Assembly (NCBI GenBank): GCA_003279535.1
Contig: QCHO01000006.1
Span: 1 to 49,068, forward strand
Source of the DNA: Prochlorococcus sp. AG-402-C22
GTDB taxonomy: Bacteria; Cyanobacteriota; Cyanobacteriia; PCC-6307; Cyanobiaceae
Reading direction: 5' to 3'
DNA: 49,068 nucleotides
Below are positions 19,795-29,247 of this stretch, one piece after another. A program made the position numbers and the translations under genes. The notes beneath the pieces are model-generated. The model had not been told where the DNA came from, did no database searches, and saw nothing but the letters and a program-made list of their open reading frames with translations. Within the stretch, counting starts at the first letter, position 1. Every line of letters starts with the position of its first letter.

Positions 19795-21468
19795 TTATAA
19801 ATCAGTAACTGCCCCTAAACTTGATGTGCTTACGATCCTCGAATATTTTGAAAGTATCCCTCTTTTGTATTTTCGTGGAGGTTTTACCCAATCTTTTTTC
19901 CTTTTTTCTAATTCTTCGTCAGATAAATTAACTTCAATTAGTTGTTTTACAGCATCAACGGTAATCAAATCACCTTCTTTGATTAGAGCAATATTTCCGC
20001 CAACAGCAGCCTCTGGAGCTATGTGGCCAACAACAAGCCCATAAGTACCGCCGCTAAATCTACCATCAGTAATTAAAGCCACCTTCTCTCCGAGTCCTTG
20101 ACCAACAATTGCAGATGTTGGAGCCAACATCTCTCTCATGCCTGGCCCTCCTACAGGGCCTTCGTTCCTAATGACAACTACATCACCTGCTTTGATGTCG
20201 TTACTTAAAATTGATTTTAAACAATCCTCTTCACTTTCGAATATCTTTGCAGGACCTGTTAAAACAGGATTTTTAACTCCGCTAATTTTCGCTACGGAAC
20301 CTTCACTTGCTAAGTTACCTTTTAAAATTGCTAAATGTCCTTTTTTATAAAGAGGGTTATCTATGTTTCTGATAACAGTTTGATTTAGTGGAGGTTTATC
20401 TGGAATGTTTTGCAAGTATTCTGATATTGTTTTGCCTTCGATGTTTTTACATTCACCATGAATTAATCCTGCATTTAAAAGTATTTTCATTACTTGTGGA
20501 ATCCCGCCTGCATTATGAAGATCCACCGTCACATATTTACCACTCGGTTTAAGGTCACAAATAACGGGTACTGTTTGTCTTATTCTCTCAAAATCATTAA
20601 TGTTGATATCTATTCCTGCAGTATTCGCAATAGCTAAGATGTGCAATACCGCATTTGTTGATCCGCCAATTGCCATAATTACTGATATTGCATTTTCAAA
20701 TGCTTTCTTAGTCATTAGGTCTAGAGGTCTTATATCTTTTTCTATTGCAGAAACTAATATCTCAGCACTTTTATCTGCACTTAGTTCTTTTTCAAGATCT
20801 TCAGCAGCCATAGTGGAACTGTGAGGAAGACTTAACCCTAATACTTCAATAACCGCTGACATTGTATTAGCTGTAAACATCCCTCCACAGCTACCAGCAC
20901 CAGGAATACAATTTTTCTCAACTTGGATTAGCCTTTCTTCATTGATTTTGCCTGATGTTAATTGTCCAACAGCTTCAAATGCACTAACAACAGTAAGATC
21001 TTCTCCATGCAATTTCCCAGGCTTTATTGTTCCTCCATAAATGAATATTGAGGGAATATTCATTCTTGCAATCGCAATCATGGCACCCGGCATATTTTTG
21101 TCACATCCACCTATAGCAAGTACTCCATCCATACTCTGAGCATTGCATGCTGTTTCAATTGAATCAGCAATAACTTCTCTTGAAACTAGGGAATATTTCA
21201 TGCCCTCTGTTCCCATAGAAATGCCATCACTTACTGTGATCGTTCCAAACATTTGTGGCATCGCACCGGATCTTTTTATTGACTCTTCAGCTCTGAGAGC
21301 TAACTTATTTAAACCTATATTGCATGGTGTTATGGTGCTGTATCCATTTGCAACTCCAATGATAGGTTTATTAAAATCTTCATCATTAAATCCAACAGCT
21401 CTTAACATTGATCTGTTAGGGGATCTTTGCACACCTTGGGTTATTGCAGATGATCTGAGTTTATTCAT
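19795..21468 (-). CDS. ilvD: Dihydroxy-acid dehydratase
   Basis: IlvD dehydrates 2,3-dihydroxy-isovalerate and -methylvalerate in valine, isoleucine and leucine synthesis. The 557-residue protein keeps the likely Fe-S ligands C49 (in TPCN), C122 (in [10 protein letters not shown]) and C194 (in [10 protein letters not shown]), matching the three-cysteine pattern of [2Fe-2S] members. The ATG at 21468 gives [20 protein letters not shown], the normal start. It is the last gene of a minus-strand group beginning at upp, with only 23 bp to the 96-residue gene upstream of it. Confidence 0.96.
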   Translation of the reverse strand: MNKLRSSAITQGVQRSPNRSMLRAVGFNDEDFNKPIIGVANGYSTITPCNIGLNKLALRAEESIKRSGAMPQMFGTITVSDGISMGTEGMKYSLVSREVIADSIETACNAQSMDGVLAIGGCDKNMPGAMIAIARMNIPSIFIYGGTIKPGKLHGEDLTVVSAFEAVGQLTSGKINEERLIQVEKNCIPGAGSCGGMFTANTMSAVIEVLGLSLPHSSTMAAEDLEKELSADKSAEILVSAIEKDIRPLDLMTKKAFENAISVIMAIGGSTNAVLHILAIANTAGIDININDFERIRQTVPVICDLKPSGKYVTVDLHNAGGIPQVMKILLNAGLIHGECKNIEGKTISEYLQNIPDKPPLNQTVIRNIDNPLYKKGHLAILKGNLASEGSVAKISGVKNPVLTGPAKIFESEEDCLKSILSNDIKAGDVVVIRNEGPVGGPGMREMLAPTSAIVGQGLGEKVALITDGRFSGGTYGLVVGHIAPEAAVGGNIALIKEGDLITVDAVKQLIEVNLSDEELEKRKKDWVKPPRKYKRGILSKYSRIVSTSSLGAVTDL

Positions 21469-21491
21469 ATTATTTAGGAACCTTTTTTATT

Positions 21492-21782
21492 CTATTGCCC
21501 CAACTCTTCAAGTTGCTTCCTCACATCAGCAATTGCAGAATTAAGTTGCTCAACTTTCTTCTCCAGATTCTCTCCTTCAACATCATTTATATTTTCATCT
21601 GAATCAATCGCTTCAGATCCGTCTTGAATTCTGGAGGAATACATCATTGCTTTTTGTTTTTTTTCCTCTTTTCTTTTGTCTGCTTCGGATATTAACCACC
21701 AAGCTAGACCTGCTGCTCCAATAAAAGCACCGCTTATTAATGATAAAAGATTATTTGAAGACGAATCTCTGTATTCAGACAT
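21492..21782 (-). CDS. Small membrane-anchored coiled-coil protein, function unknown
   Basis: The 96-residue protein has a hydrophobic segment at about 12-32 (LLSLISGAFIGAAGLAWWLI). A basic stretch DKRKEEKKQK follows, which would keep the rest in the cytoplasm. The C-terminal third (about 68-96) is a short heptad-like coiled coil, LEKKVEQLNSAIADVRKQLEEL. I know no function; similar small proteins occur in marine picocyanobacteria. It lies 29 bp downstream of the uracil phosphoribosyltransferase homologue and 23 bp upstream of ilvD. Confidence 0.65.
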   Translation of the reverse strand: MSEYRDSSSNNLLSLISGAFIGAAGLAWWLISEADKRKEEKKQKAMMYSSRIQDGSEAIDSDENINDVEGENLEKKVEQLNSAIADVRKQLEELGQ

Positions 21783-21811
21783 TGGTAAAATATTTACTCC
21801 TATATTCTATA

Positions 21812-22429
21812 TTAGTTCTTATCTCGAAATATAGTACTCAAACGCAATAAAGGATTCCCAATACCCGGTACTAATAATTTCGTTTTTTCGTCTTCCTCAT
21901 CAATGCAAGAGGTGTAGATTACCTGATTAGGAAATAATTTTGCGATTTCATTTAACCCTTTATTTGAGCAAATAGCAGTTATTAACAAAATCCTATTGGA
22001 ATCAACTCCTAATTCCTTTAATTTGATTAAAGTTTCTAATGTTGCCGATTTTGTAGTTATTTGTTCCGAATAAAAAATAACTCCTTCATTTGATTCAAGA
22101 GTTTTAGGAAGTTTTCCTAATGAAAGAGTTGCATTAGGAATTACCTCTTTAGATCCAAACCAAAGAGATAACCCTTCGGGCAACATTGCGAGCACTTTTA
22201 TTGGATAATTATTATTAATAAAGAATCCATCTGCGTCCCCATTATCAGTATTTACTATTTCTTTTTTATATGGCAGCCAATTACGTAATGCTTCATATGT
22301 AAGCCATTTTCCTAATTGTTCATATCCTGTTGAGTACAAAATATTTGGAGTATTTTTTTCTCGCAATATTGAAAGCCAATGTTTTATTAATGGATGAGGA
22401 GGAACAATAACCTTTAGTGACATTGCCAT
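21812..22429 (-). CDS. upp: Uracil phosphoribosyltransferase homologue, PRPP loop not conserved
   Basis: The N-terminus matches UPRT: VIVPPHPLIKHWLSILR, then TPNILYSTGYEQLGKWLTYEALR. The middle LPEGLSLWFGSKEVIPNATLSLGKLPKT follows the UPRT layout (residues 83-110). However, the PRPP-binding DxxxATGG loop is absent: the aligned stretch at about 119-131 reads FYSEQITTKSATL. The C-terminal uracil-binding PGLGDAGDR is replaced by PGIGNPLLR (188-196). Classical UPRT activity is therefore doubtful. Its role may be regulatory, structural or on another substrate. The 205-residue length is normal. The start is ATG 22429, with a second ATG two codons in. Confidence 0.7.
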   Translation of the reverse strand: MAMSLKVIVPPHPLIKHWLSILREKNTPNILYSTGYEQLGKWLTYEALRNWLPYKKEIVNTDNGDADGFFINNNYPIKVLAMLPEGLSLWFGSKEVIPNATLSLGKLPKTLESNEGVIFYSEQITTKSATLETLIKLKELGVDSNRILLITAICSNKGLNEIAKLFPNQVIYTSCIDEEDEKTKLLVPGIGNPLLRLSTIFRDKN

Positions 22430-22492
22430 ATATTTTCCTTTAAGATACTCTTACAAACTTTAAATACTTAAGTTCTAAAATACAGTTTTATT

Positions 22493-23005
22493 ATGATTAA
22501 ATCAATTGTTTTCCCTTCACTAAAAAATGCATTAATTGCATTATTGATTGTTGGAATTATATTTTTTAATTCTTTAAATTCTGCATGGGCTAAAAGACCT
22601 CCTGAGATTAGAAACCAACAAGACCTTAATTTAGAGCCAGATATGCATGGTCAAGATTTAAGCGGTAACGAATACGTTAAGTTTGATTTGAATGGGTTTA
22701 ATTTCAGTGAAAGTAATTTAGAAGGCGCGGTTTTCAATAATAGTAAATTGCAAAACTCAAAGTTTACTGGAGCCAATTTAAGAGATGCACTAGCTTATGC
22801 AACAGACTTTACAGATGCAGATCTTTCGGATGTTAATTTTACAAATGCTTTGCTAATGGAGAGTAATTTTGAGGGGGCAAAAATAGATGGTGCAGATTTT
22901 ACTGATGCTGTTCTTAGTCGAACACAACAAAAACAATTATGTGCGATTGCTAATGGCACAAATAGTTCCACAGGAGAGAGTACAGAATATAGTCTAGGTT
23001 GTTAA
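22493..23005 (+). CDS. Secreted pentapeptide-repeat protein (probably thylakoid lumen or periplasm)
   Basis: Residues about 1-34 form a signal peptide ending in the cleavage-like motif SAWA before KRPPE. The mature part has about 12 pentapeptide repeats of the A(D/N)Lxx type (for example FTGANLRDALAYATDFTDADL), forming a short right-handed quadrilateral beta-helix, then a C-terminal tail with two cysteines (QLC and LGC) that could form a disulfide. Lumenal pentapeptide proteins are common in cyanobacteria, mostly without a known job. It sits 9 bp before cobW, so the two are probably co-transcribed. Confidence 0.85.
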   Translation: MIKSIVFPSLKNALIALLIVGIIFFNSLNSAWAKRPPEIRNQQDLNLEPDMHGQDLSGNEYVKFDLNGFNFSESNLEGAVFNNSKLQNSKFTGANLRDALAYATDFTDADLSDVNFTNALLMESNFEGAKIDGADFTDAVLSRTQQKQLCAIANGTNSSTGESTEYSLGC

Positions 23006-23014
23006 TCATTAAGG

Positions 23015-24079
23015 ATGAAAAAAAAAATACCAGTAATAGTTATTTCCGGTTTTCTTGGTTCAGGTAAAACAACTTTTCTTAGATATTTTTTAAAGGAGAG
23101 TAATAAAAAATTCGGTTTAATAATCAATGAATTTGGGGATGTTGGAATTGACGGTGATTTAATTAAAAGTTGCGATAGATGTGATGAAACTGATGAAGAA
23201 TGCGTAATCGAATTAAATAATGGATGTTTATGCTGTACTGTTCAAGATGATTTTATTCCATCAATAAAAGCTCTCCTAGAATTTAATCCTCCTATCGAAT
23301 CAATAATTATCGAAACAAGTGGCTTGGCACTACCAATTCCCTTGATTCAAGCACTTAACTGGCCTGAGATTAGGTCTTCCATCTACCTTGATGTTGTTGT
23401 TGGTATAGTTAATGGAGAATCAATGCTTAATGGTTCACCAATTAATGATCTAAATAAAATAACAAAACAATATAATGAAACAGATAAAATTGATCACAAC
23501 GCAACTATAGATGAACTTTTTGAGGAGCAACTAGAAGTTTCTGATATCGTATTAGTCTCTAGATCAGATATCTTAAATGATGATCAGTTTGACGTTGTAA
23601 AAAATAAAATTATAGGAAGTCTAAACTCATCTACACCGGTCCTTAAATCCAAGAATGGCAAAATTGATTTAAATTATCTATTTGATTTTAATTTTAAAAA
23701 AGAGACTTATAAACAATTTTTAACGGAAGAACATGACCATAATCATGTTGAGCTTGTATCAGATTCATTTAAATTAAATTATTTCCTTGATAAAAATGAC
23801 TTTGAAAAGGAGATGTCAAAAATCTTGGATGAATTAAACATTCTTAGAATAAAAGGACGTATTTGGATACCAAACAAATCATTGCCTTTACAAATACAAA
23901 TTGTTGGAAAGAAAATTAATACTTGGTTTGAAGAAGCTCCAGACAATTGTTGGAGACCAAATGATAATGCTGGGCTTGAATTAGTAATAATTTCCTTTGA
24001 TGAAAAATCTATAAAAACTTTCAATAGAATAATTAAAGAGAAATTTAAGATTTTAAGTGACCCAAAAATAGCAATTTGA
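23015..24079 (+). CDS. cobW: CobW-type COG0523 metallochaperone GTPase
   Basis: CobW is a GTPase thought to deliver cobalt to corrin synthesis. The 354-residue protein has Walker A GFLGSGKT (12-19) and the metal site GCLCC (C71, C73, C74). It also has VIELNNGCLCC and IIETSGLALPIPL in the arrangement of true CobW proteins rather than zinc-type ZNG1 relatives, and LVSRSD as the guanine-specific motif. Extra metal-binding groups are visible: C53, C56 and C63 before the main site, and the alternating H240, H242, H244. The C-terminal domain is complete. It follows the pentapeptide gene by 9 bp and precedes a zinc-finger microprotein. Confidence 0.88.
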   Translation: MKKKIPVIVISGFLGSGKTTFLRYFLKESNKKFGLIINEFGDVGIDGDLIKSCDRCDETDEECVIELNNGCLCCTVQDDFIPSIKALLEFNPPIESIIIETSGLALPIPLIQALNWPEIRSSIYLDVVVGIVNGESMLNGSPINDLNKITKQYNETDKIDHNATIDELFEEQLEVSDIVLVSRSDILNDDQFDVVKNKIIGSLNSSTPVLKSKNGKIDLNYLFDFNFKKETYKQFLTEEHDHNHVELVSDSFKLNYFLDKNDFEKEMSKILDELNILRIKGRIWIPNKSLPLQIQIVGKKINTWFEEAPDNCWRPNDNAGLELVIISFDEKSIKTFNRIIKEKFKILSDPKIAI

Positions 24080-24125
24080 CTTTATAGTTAGCTGCCGAGA
24101 TACTTACTACAGTAGACAGCCCAAG

Positions 24126-24290
24126 ATGGAAAATTCAAAAATTGCTTTAAAACATATAATTTCTGACGATGTTACATCAATTGATAAAATAAAGTGTTCA
24201 AAATGTGGAGGGGCAGGAAATTTTAAAACACATGAAAATTCAAGAAGAACTTGCTTAGTTTGTTTTGGTAGAGGCTACATAAACATTTAA
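24126..24290 (+). CDS. 54-residue DnaJ-type zinc-finger protein
   Basis: The ORF translates to 54 residues starting MENSKIALKH, from ATG 24126 to TAA 24288-24290. Two motifs, CSKCGGAG (residues 24-31) and CLVCFGRG (43-50), form one complete DnaJ-type C-x2-C-x-G-x-G zinc site with no J domain. Stand-alone zinc fingers of this kind occur in plastids (BSD2-like) and cyanobacteria, often as small chaperone factors; the role here is unknown. It lies 46 bp after cobW and 99 bp before purS. Confidence 0.8.
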   Translation: MENSKIALKHIISDDVTSIDKIKCSKCGGAGNFKTHENSRRTCLVCFGRGYINI

Positions 24291-24389
24291 TAACTCAAAA
24301 AAACTTAAGGTAAAAAAATATTTGTTTATTAATCAATAGTACCTTTTATTAAAATTTAAACTAATCTTCTATTAGAAATTAATTTTTAA

Positions 24390-24644
24390 TTGGACGAATT
24401 TGCTGTAAAAGTTTTTGTAAGACTAAGACCCTCAGTTTTAGATCCAGCAGGGGAAGCTACAAAATCTGCTTCTATAAAACTTGGAGCCGAGGGAATAAAA
24501 TCATTACGTATAGGAAAAATGATTGAGGTGAAAATAGAAGGTAATGGTGAAAACGAAGTAAGAGAAAAAATTGATTTATTGTGTGATAGGTTATTCGCAA
24601 ATACTGTTATTGAAGATTATGAGTATTCACTAGAAAAATTATAA
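24390..24644 (+). CDS. purS: Phosphoribosylformylglycinamidine synthase subunit PurS
   Basis: PurS is the small bridging subunit between PurQ and PurL in the fourth step of purine synthesis. The 84-residue protein has the family core [18 protein letters not shown], the conserved IGKMIEVKI, and [13 protein letters not shown]. An in-frame TAA lies immediately before the TTG at 24390, so TTG must be the start. PurQ begins 1 bp after the stop, so the two are translationally coupled. Confidence 0.95.
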   Translation: MDEFAVKVFVRLRPSVLDPAGEATKSASIKLGAEGIKSLRIGKMIEVKIEGNGENEVREKIDLLCDRLFANTVIEDYEYSLEKL

Positions 24645-24645
24645 G

Positions 24646-25311
24646 ATGGGTAATTTTACTGTAGGAGTTGTTGTCTTCCCTGGTTCTAATTGTGATCGTG
24701 ATGTTTCATGGGCATTGGAAGGTTGTCTAGACTTAAGAACAAAATACTTGTGGCATGAGTCTTCAGATTTAAGTGATGTAGATGCAATAGTTTTACCTGG
24801 AGGATTTAGCTATGGTGATTATTTAAGATGTGGAGCAATTGCGAGATTCTCTCCATTAATAAATGCCTTGGATGAGTTTGTTAAAAGCGGGAAAAGAGTT
24901 TTAGGAATTTGTAATGGGTTTCAAATATTGACAGAATCAGGGTTTTTGCCTGGTGCTCTTGTTGCAAATAAAAATCTTAATTTTATCTGTGATGACGTTG
25001 AACTGGATATTGTTTCTTCAAAAGGAGGTTGGTTTAATAATGAAGATGAAAAACAAACTATTAAGTTGCCAATAGCGCATGGGGAAGGAAGATATCATTG
25101 TGATTCTGATACTTTAAAAAAACTTGTAGATAATGAATTAATCGCTTTGAGATATAAAAATAATCCTAATGGATCCTTATTCGATATTGCAGGCATAACT
25201 AATGAAAAGGGAAATGTTCTAGGTTTAATGCCTCATCCAGAGCGAGCTTGTGACAAGACAATAGGTGGGACTGATGGTCTCTTTACATTAAAATCATTAA
25301 TATTGAAATAA
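24646..25311 (+). CDS. purQ: Phosphoribosylformylglycinamidine synthase, glutaminase subunit PurQ
   Basis: PurQ hydrolyses glutamine and channels ammonia to PurL. The 221-residue class I amidotransferase has the nucleophile C89 in GICNGFQ and the catalytic pair H197 and E199 in MPHPER. The oxyanion region [17 protein letters not shown] also matches the family. The ATG at 24646 follows the purS stop by 1 bp. A rho-independent terminator overlaps its stop codon and separates it from the convergent fba gene. Confidence 0.96.
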   Translation: MGNFTVGVVVFPGSNCDRDVSWALEGCLDLRTKYLWHESSDLSDVDAIVLPGGFSYGDYLRCGAIARFSPLINALDEFVKSGKRVLGICNGFQILTESGFLPGALVANKNLNFICDDVELDIVSSKGGWFNNEDEKQTIKLPIAHGEGRYHCDSDTLKKLVDNELIALRYKNNPNGSLFDIAGITNEKGNVLGLMPHPERACDKTIGGTDGLFTLKSLILK

Positions 25312-25343
25312 AAAAAGACCCCCAATTTTGGAAGTCTTTTTTT
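25311..25343. terminator. Bidirectional terminator between purQ and class II fba
   Basis: AAAAAAGAC (25311-25319) pairs with GTCTTTTTT (25334-25342). An inner CCA/TGG stem lies beyond a 2x2 internal loop. The plus strand ends in a T7 run and the minus strand in a T6 run, so it can stop both convergent transcripts. It begins on the last base of the purQ stop codon and lies 19 bp from the fba stop. Confidence 0.85.
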
Positions 25344-25361
25344 ATTTAATTTGGGAAGAAA

Positions 25362-26435
25362 TTAAACAGTAGCTTTTACTTTTGGATCTAAATCACCTTT
25401 TGCGTAAAGATCTGCAAAATAATTAGTACTGTTTTGTTTGATCTTACTTGCTTGACCTTCGCACCAGAACTGCTTGTATCTATCAAGACAAACTTGCTTC
25501 ATATATTTTCTAGCAGGCTTGTTGAAATGTCTTGGGTCAAAGTTTGCCTTATCAGAGAATGCTGCCTCTCTAACCGCGGCAGTGAAAGCAAGTCTGTTAT
25601 CGGTATCAATGTTGACTTTCCTAACTCCATTTCTTATTCCCTCTTGAATCTCTTCAACAGGAACACCATATGTTTGAGGAATTTCACCACCATATTTGTT
25701 AATGATGTCCAACCATTCTTGAGGAACTGAACTAGATCCATGCATTACAAGATGGGTATTTGGAAGTGCTTTATGAATTTCAGCAATTCTGCTTATTGCA
25801 AGAACTTCTCCAGTAGGTTTCCTTGTGAATTTATAAGCACCATGACTTGTACCTATAGCAATAGCTAATGCATCAACTTTCGTTTTAGCAACAAAATCTG
25901 CAGCTTCATCAGGATCAGTCAAAAGCATATCTGTAGAAAGTTCACCTTCAAATCCATGACCATCCTCTGCTTCACCTTTCCCTGTTTCTAATGAACCTAA
26001 GCAACCTAATTCTCCTTCAACACTAACCCCAACTGAATGAGCAAAATCTACTACTTTTTTAGTAACTGCAACATTATATTCGTAACTAGCGGGTGTTTTT
26101 GCATCTGCCTCCAGAGAACCATCCATCATTACTGATGTGAAACCATTTATTGCTGCTGAATAGCATGTTGATGGCTCATTACCATGGTCTTGGTGCATTA
26201 CTACTGGAATATTAGGATATGTTTCTGTAGCAGCAAGGATTAGATGACGTAAGAAAATTTCTCCTGCATAATTTCTTGCCCCTCTTGAAGCTTGGAGGAT
26301 TACTGGACTATCAGTTTCATATGCTGCTTCCATAATTGCTTGAACTTGCTCAAGGTTATTAACATTGAAAGCTGGAATACCGTAACCATTCTCAGCAGCA
26401 TGATCTAAAAGTAGTCTTAGTGGAACGAGGGCCAT
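25362..26435 (-). CDS. fba: Class II fructose-1,6-bisphosphate aldolase (Calvin-cycle type)
   Basis: This zinc-dependent aldolase condenses triose phosphates to fructose 1,6-bisphosphate and, in the Calvin cycle, also makes sedoheptulose 1,7-bisphosphate. The 357-residue protein has the metal and catalytic motif VVMHQDHGN (H81, D83, H84), VMMDGS, and ASDP-like [22 protein letters not shown]. It is the usual cyanobacterial class IIB (CbbA) form. The class I aldolase gene lies directly upstream, separated by 147 bp, which is enough for its own promoter. Confidence 0.95.
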   Translation of the reverse strand: MALVPLRLLLDHAAENGYGIPAFNVNNLEQVQAIMEAAYETDSPVILQASRGARNYAGEIFLRHLILAATETYPNIPVVMHQDHGNEPSTCYSAAINGFTSVMMDGSLEADAKTPASYEYNVAVTKKVVDFAHSVGVSVEGELGCLGSLETGKGEAEDGHGFEGELSTDMLLTDPDEAADFVAKTKVDALAIAIGTSHGAYKFTRKPTGEVLAISRIAEIHKALPNTHLVMHGSSSVPQEWLDIINKYGGEIPQTYGVPVEEIQEGIRNGVRKVNIDTDNRLAFTAAVREAAFSDKANFDPRHFNKPARKYMKQVCLDRYKQFWCEGQASKIKQNSTNYFADLYAKGDLDPKVKATV

Positions 26436-26582
26436 AATTAAAATAAGTTAAATGCTATGTAAAGCATATGTTTCCGCGAGTTTAGTATAAAGAGGTATCA
26501 AATGTCACGTTATTAGATATACAAAATACTAGATTAAAGAAACTAATTTTATGATCCGGAGTATATTTTTAGAATTTTTTAG

Positions 26583-27650
26583 TTAGTAAGTGTAGCCTGC
26601 CACAAACAATTGCTCATCAGATGAAGGTTGAGATCCCACTACGTAGACACCTTTTGAAGCTTCGGAGTTTGCTTGAGCTCTTGCTATTAATGCCTTTTGA
26701 CCTCCTATAACGTCATTTCCTTTCCAGGCTTTTAAGCATGAGTGCTGTAATGCTCTTCCATAGGAGAATGAAACATTCCATAAAGCTTTCCTGTAAAGAG
26801 TGTTCATATTATTTAAATAAACAGAAGCAGCTTCTTCGCTTAACCCTCCTGATAAGAAAACTATTCCAGGAACAGATGCAGGAACGCATCTTTCCATAGT
26901 TCTGATTGTCATTTCAGCAACTTTCATAGGATCAACCTTTGTTGGACAATCTGCACCATTTACAGTCATAGAAGGTTTTAATAGAGTTCCTTCTAGAAAA
27001 ACTCCATTTGCTTGACAGGCAATATAAACCTGCTTTATTACCTCTTCTTGGACTTCTGCAGTTTTTTCAATAGTATGATCGCCGTCCATTAAGATTTCAG
27101 GTTCAATAATTGGTACCAAACCAGATTCTTGAACTGATCTTGCATACCTTGCTAATCCCCAAGCATTCTCTTGAATTGATAGTTTTGAAGGGCAACCATC
27201 ATTTGTAATTTGTAGAACTGCTCTCCACTTTGCAAATCTTGCACCTTGTTCATAATATTTTGCTGCTCTTTCAACTAACCCATCTAGGCCAGAGCAAAAA
27301 GTTTCTACATCCCCTCCTCCAGGAAGCGGAATTAAACCTTTATCGACCTTTATCCCTGGAATAATACCTAAATCATTTAGTTTCTTAACCATTGACTCAC
27401 CATCTTGGTGATTCTGATAGAGGGTTTCTTCGAAGAGGATTGCTCCACTTATATATTTACCAAGACCTTCTGTAGTAAAAAGCATTCCTCTATATGCCTT
27501 TCTATTGTCTTCAGTATTCTCAACGCCAATTCCAGCGAGTCTTTTACCTACTGTTTTAGTGGATTCATCTACCGCTAATATCCCTTTCCCTTTAGAAGCT
27601 AGTAATTGAGCATTTTCTTTAAGCTCATTTTTGTAATAATTTAAAGCCAT
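26583..27650 (-). CDS. Class I fructose-1,6-bisphosphate aldolase (plastid type)
   Basis: This metal-independent aldolase forms a Schiff base through K225 in GTLLKPSM. The 355-residue protein shows GILAVDESTKTVGKRL at the N-terminus, IIEPEILMDGDHTIE, and the phosphate-binding FLSGGLSEEAA. It is of the eukaryotic/plastid class I type rather than the archaeal or DhnA type. Having it next to the class II gene suggests redundancy with different metal needs. From memory, this plastid-like class I gene has been discussed as laterally acquired in marine picocyanobacteria; the origin cannot be tested here. Confidence 0.93.
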   Translation of the reverse strand: MALNYYKNELKENAQLLASKGKGILAVDESTKTVGKRLAGIGVENTEDNRKAYRGMLFTTEGLGKYISGAILFEETLYQNHQDGESMVKKLNDLGIIPGIKVDKGLIPLPGGGDVETFCSGLDGLVERAAKYYEQGARFAKWRAVLQITNDGCPSKLSIQENAWGLARYARSVQESGLVPIIEPEILMDGDHTIEKTAEVQEEVIKQVYIACQANGVFLEGTLLKPSMTVNGADCPTKVDPMKVAEMTIRTMERCVPASVPGIVFLSGGLSEEAASVYLNNMNTLYRKALWNVSFSYGRALQHSCLKAWKGNDVIGGQKALIARAQANSEASKGVYVVGSQPSSDEQLFVAGYTY

Positions 27651-27753
27651 TCTTTAATAATTCAATTCAATTGATTTTTCCAGAATATGAAAAAAAAATA
27701 AAATCAATCCAATACTTTATCGGGTGATAATTGCTACTTATTAATGTATAGTC

Positions 27754-28851
27754 TTAAATTTTGATTCTTAATCCGCTTTTAGAAGATTCTCTTATAGCTT
27801 CGCAAACTTTATGACTAGCAAGTCCCTCACTTAAGCCTGGGATGATGGGTGTTTTATTTAAAATACTCTCAGCCCATAAATTTTGGATTCTTACAACTGG
27901 AGCTATTCTCCCATCAGTCCATGTTTTTTCAAAATTAAAACTTGAATCTGCAGTTAGATTTAGTATTTTATTTTCGTTGTTTGAATATTTCAAATTAAAA
28001 CCATGGACATAATCTTTTTGGTTCTCGCTTTTAAGAATAAGTGAACCTTCGCTTCCATATATTTCTAAACTAAATCCTCTACCGTTTTTAGAAATTGATG
28101 ATAAAGATACCTGACATGGAATAAGATTGGAGCTGTAGTTTGATATTTCTATATTAGCGAGACAAACATCCTCACTAGTAACATCATTTAAATCAGATGA
28201 ATTAGGTAAAGGTCTTTTTTTGATTGATGTTGCTAACTTACCAGATACATTTATTGATTCTCCAAAAAACCAATTCAACATGTCGAATGCATGAGTACCC
28301 AAGGCGCCAATAACTCCTCCACCTTTTTTTTCCAAAGAATACCAATTCCAAGCTCTTTTAGGATCTGATCTGCTCCCCATTAACCAATCTAATTTGACTA
28401 AATATATTTCTCCTAAAATATTTTCATCAAGAAGTTTTTTTGTCTGAAGAAAAAGAGGCACTACTCTATATTCGAAATCAACACATACGCTTAAGTTTTT
28501 AATCAAAGATATTCTCTGAAGCTCTTCTATTTCAAGGGACGATATTGAAACAGGTTTTTCTAGTAGCAAATTTTTATTGTTTTCAAGCGCGCTTTTTGCC
28601 AATTTAAATCTTGATTCAGGAGGGGTAGCAATAATGATCCCATCAATTTCTGGAGATTTAAGTAAGTCATCCCAATCATGAAAAAAATCTAAGCCCGTTT
28701 CTTTTTCTAATATCGATTTTTGCTTTTTCTCGTAATGATAAATAGCTACAGGAGTTAAGTAATCAGACTCTTTTAATGCTTCTAAATGAATTTTTTTACC
28801 AAAACCTAGTCCAGCGATTGCTATTTTTAATTTTTTATTTTTAGAATTCAT
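27754..28851 (-). CDS. Gfo/Idh/MocA family NAD(P)-dependent oxidoreductase
   Basis: The 365-residue protein has an N-terminal Rossmann motif (GLGFGKKIHLEAL; G14, G16 region) and the family's catalytic-lysine signature EKPVSIS. The C-terminal alpha/beta domain includes GVIGALGTHAFDMLNW. Relatives oxidise sugars, inositols or bilins; the substrate cannot be told. The region after EKP matches sugar-type members better than biliverdin reductase. It lies 2 bp from the next minus-strand gene at 28854, so the two are probably co-transcribed. Confidence 0.85.
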   Translation of the reverse strand: MNSKNKKLKIAIAGLGFGKKIHLEALKESDYLTPVAIYHYEKKQKSILEKETGLDFFHDWDDLLKSPEIDGIIIATPPESRFKLAKSALENNKNLLLEKPVSISSLEIEELQRISLIKNLSVCVDFEYRVVPLFLQTKKLLDENILGEIYLVKLDWLMGSRSDPKRAWNWYSLEKKGGGVIGALGTHAFDMLNWFFGESINVSGKLATSIKKRPLPNSSDLNDVTSEDVCLANIEISNYSSNLIPCQVSLSSISKNGRGFSLEIYGSEGSLILKSENQKDYVHGFNLKYSNNENKILNLTADSSFNFEKTWTDGRIAPVVRIQNLWAESILNKTPIIPGLSEGLASHKVCEAIRESSKSGLRIKI

Positions 28852-28853
28852 TA

Positions 28854-29246
28854 TTATCCATTAATAAACTCTGAACAGCTATTTTCAATAACAACATCTA
28901 TGAGTTCATCATTATTTGAAGTTTGCCATTTTGAATTGAATTGAGGTATTCCATTTATGGAAGTATCTTTGAACTTTTTTTCATCGCAATTAATTCTCAT
29001 TACATAAAGTGATAACTCTCCATCATCATCAGAATTAGTTGGATTTTTAAAGAACTTTGTTAAGACACTTATTTCACCATTGGGAAGCGGCTTAATACTG
29101 CCTTTATCAAGCCATTCTTTCCCTTCATTATTCTCTTTTAGTAGGACCCAGTCAACATTTCCTATTCCATGAGAATATGGAGCAAAATTTAAAATAAAAA
29201 ATAAAACGCTTAAAGAAAAATAAAAGAAATTTGAAATAATTCTCAT
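28854..29246 (-). CDS. Secreted hypothetical protein, surface-adhesin-E-like
   Basis: The chosen ATG at 29246 lies 1 bp after the accD stop and gives a 130-residue protein. It has a clean signal peptide (residues about 1-26, FFYFSLSVLFFILNF). A longer reading from TTG 29267 would add MQKQIYK inside accD and is less likely. The mature part has the pattern WVLL...EWLDKGSI...LYVMRINC, resembling the surface-adhesin E-like domain found in many secreted bacterial proteins, with two cysteines that may pair. Function is unknown. Coupling to accD is by position only. Confidence 0.65.
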   Translation of the reverse strand: MRIISNFFYFSLSVLFFILNFAPYSHGIGNVDWVLLKENNEGKEWLDKGSIKPLPNGEISVLTKFFKNPTNSDDDGELSLYVMRINCDEKKFKDTSINGIPQFNSKWQTSNNDELIDVVIENSCSEFING

Positions 29247-29247
29247 T

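Noticed and set aside
21143..21544. 133-residue ORF antisense to ilvD
   Set aside because: It covers the conserved ilvD N-terminus and has no recognisable features of its own.
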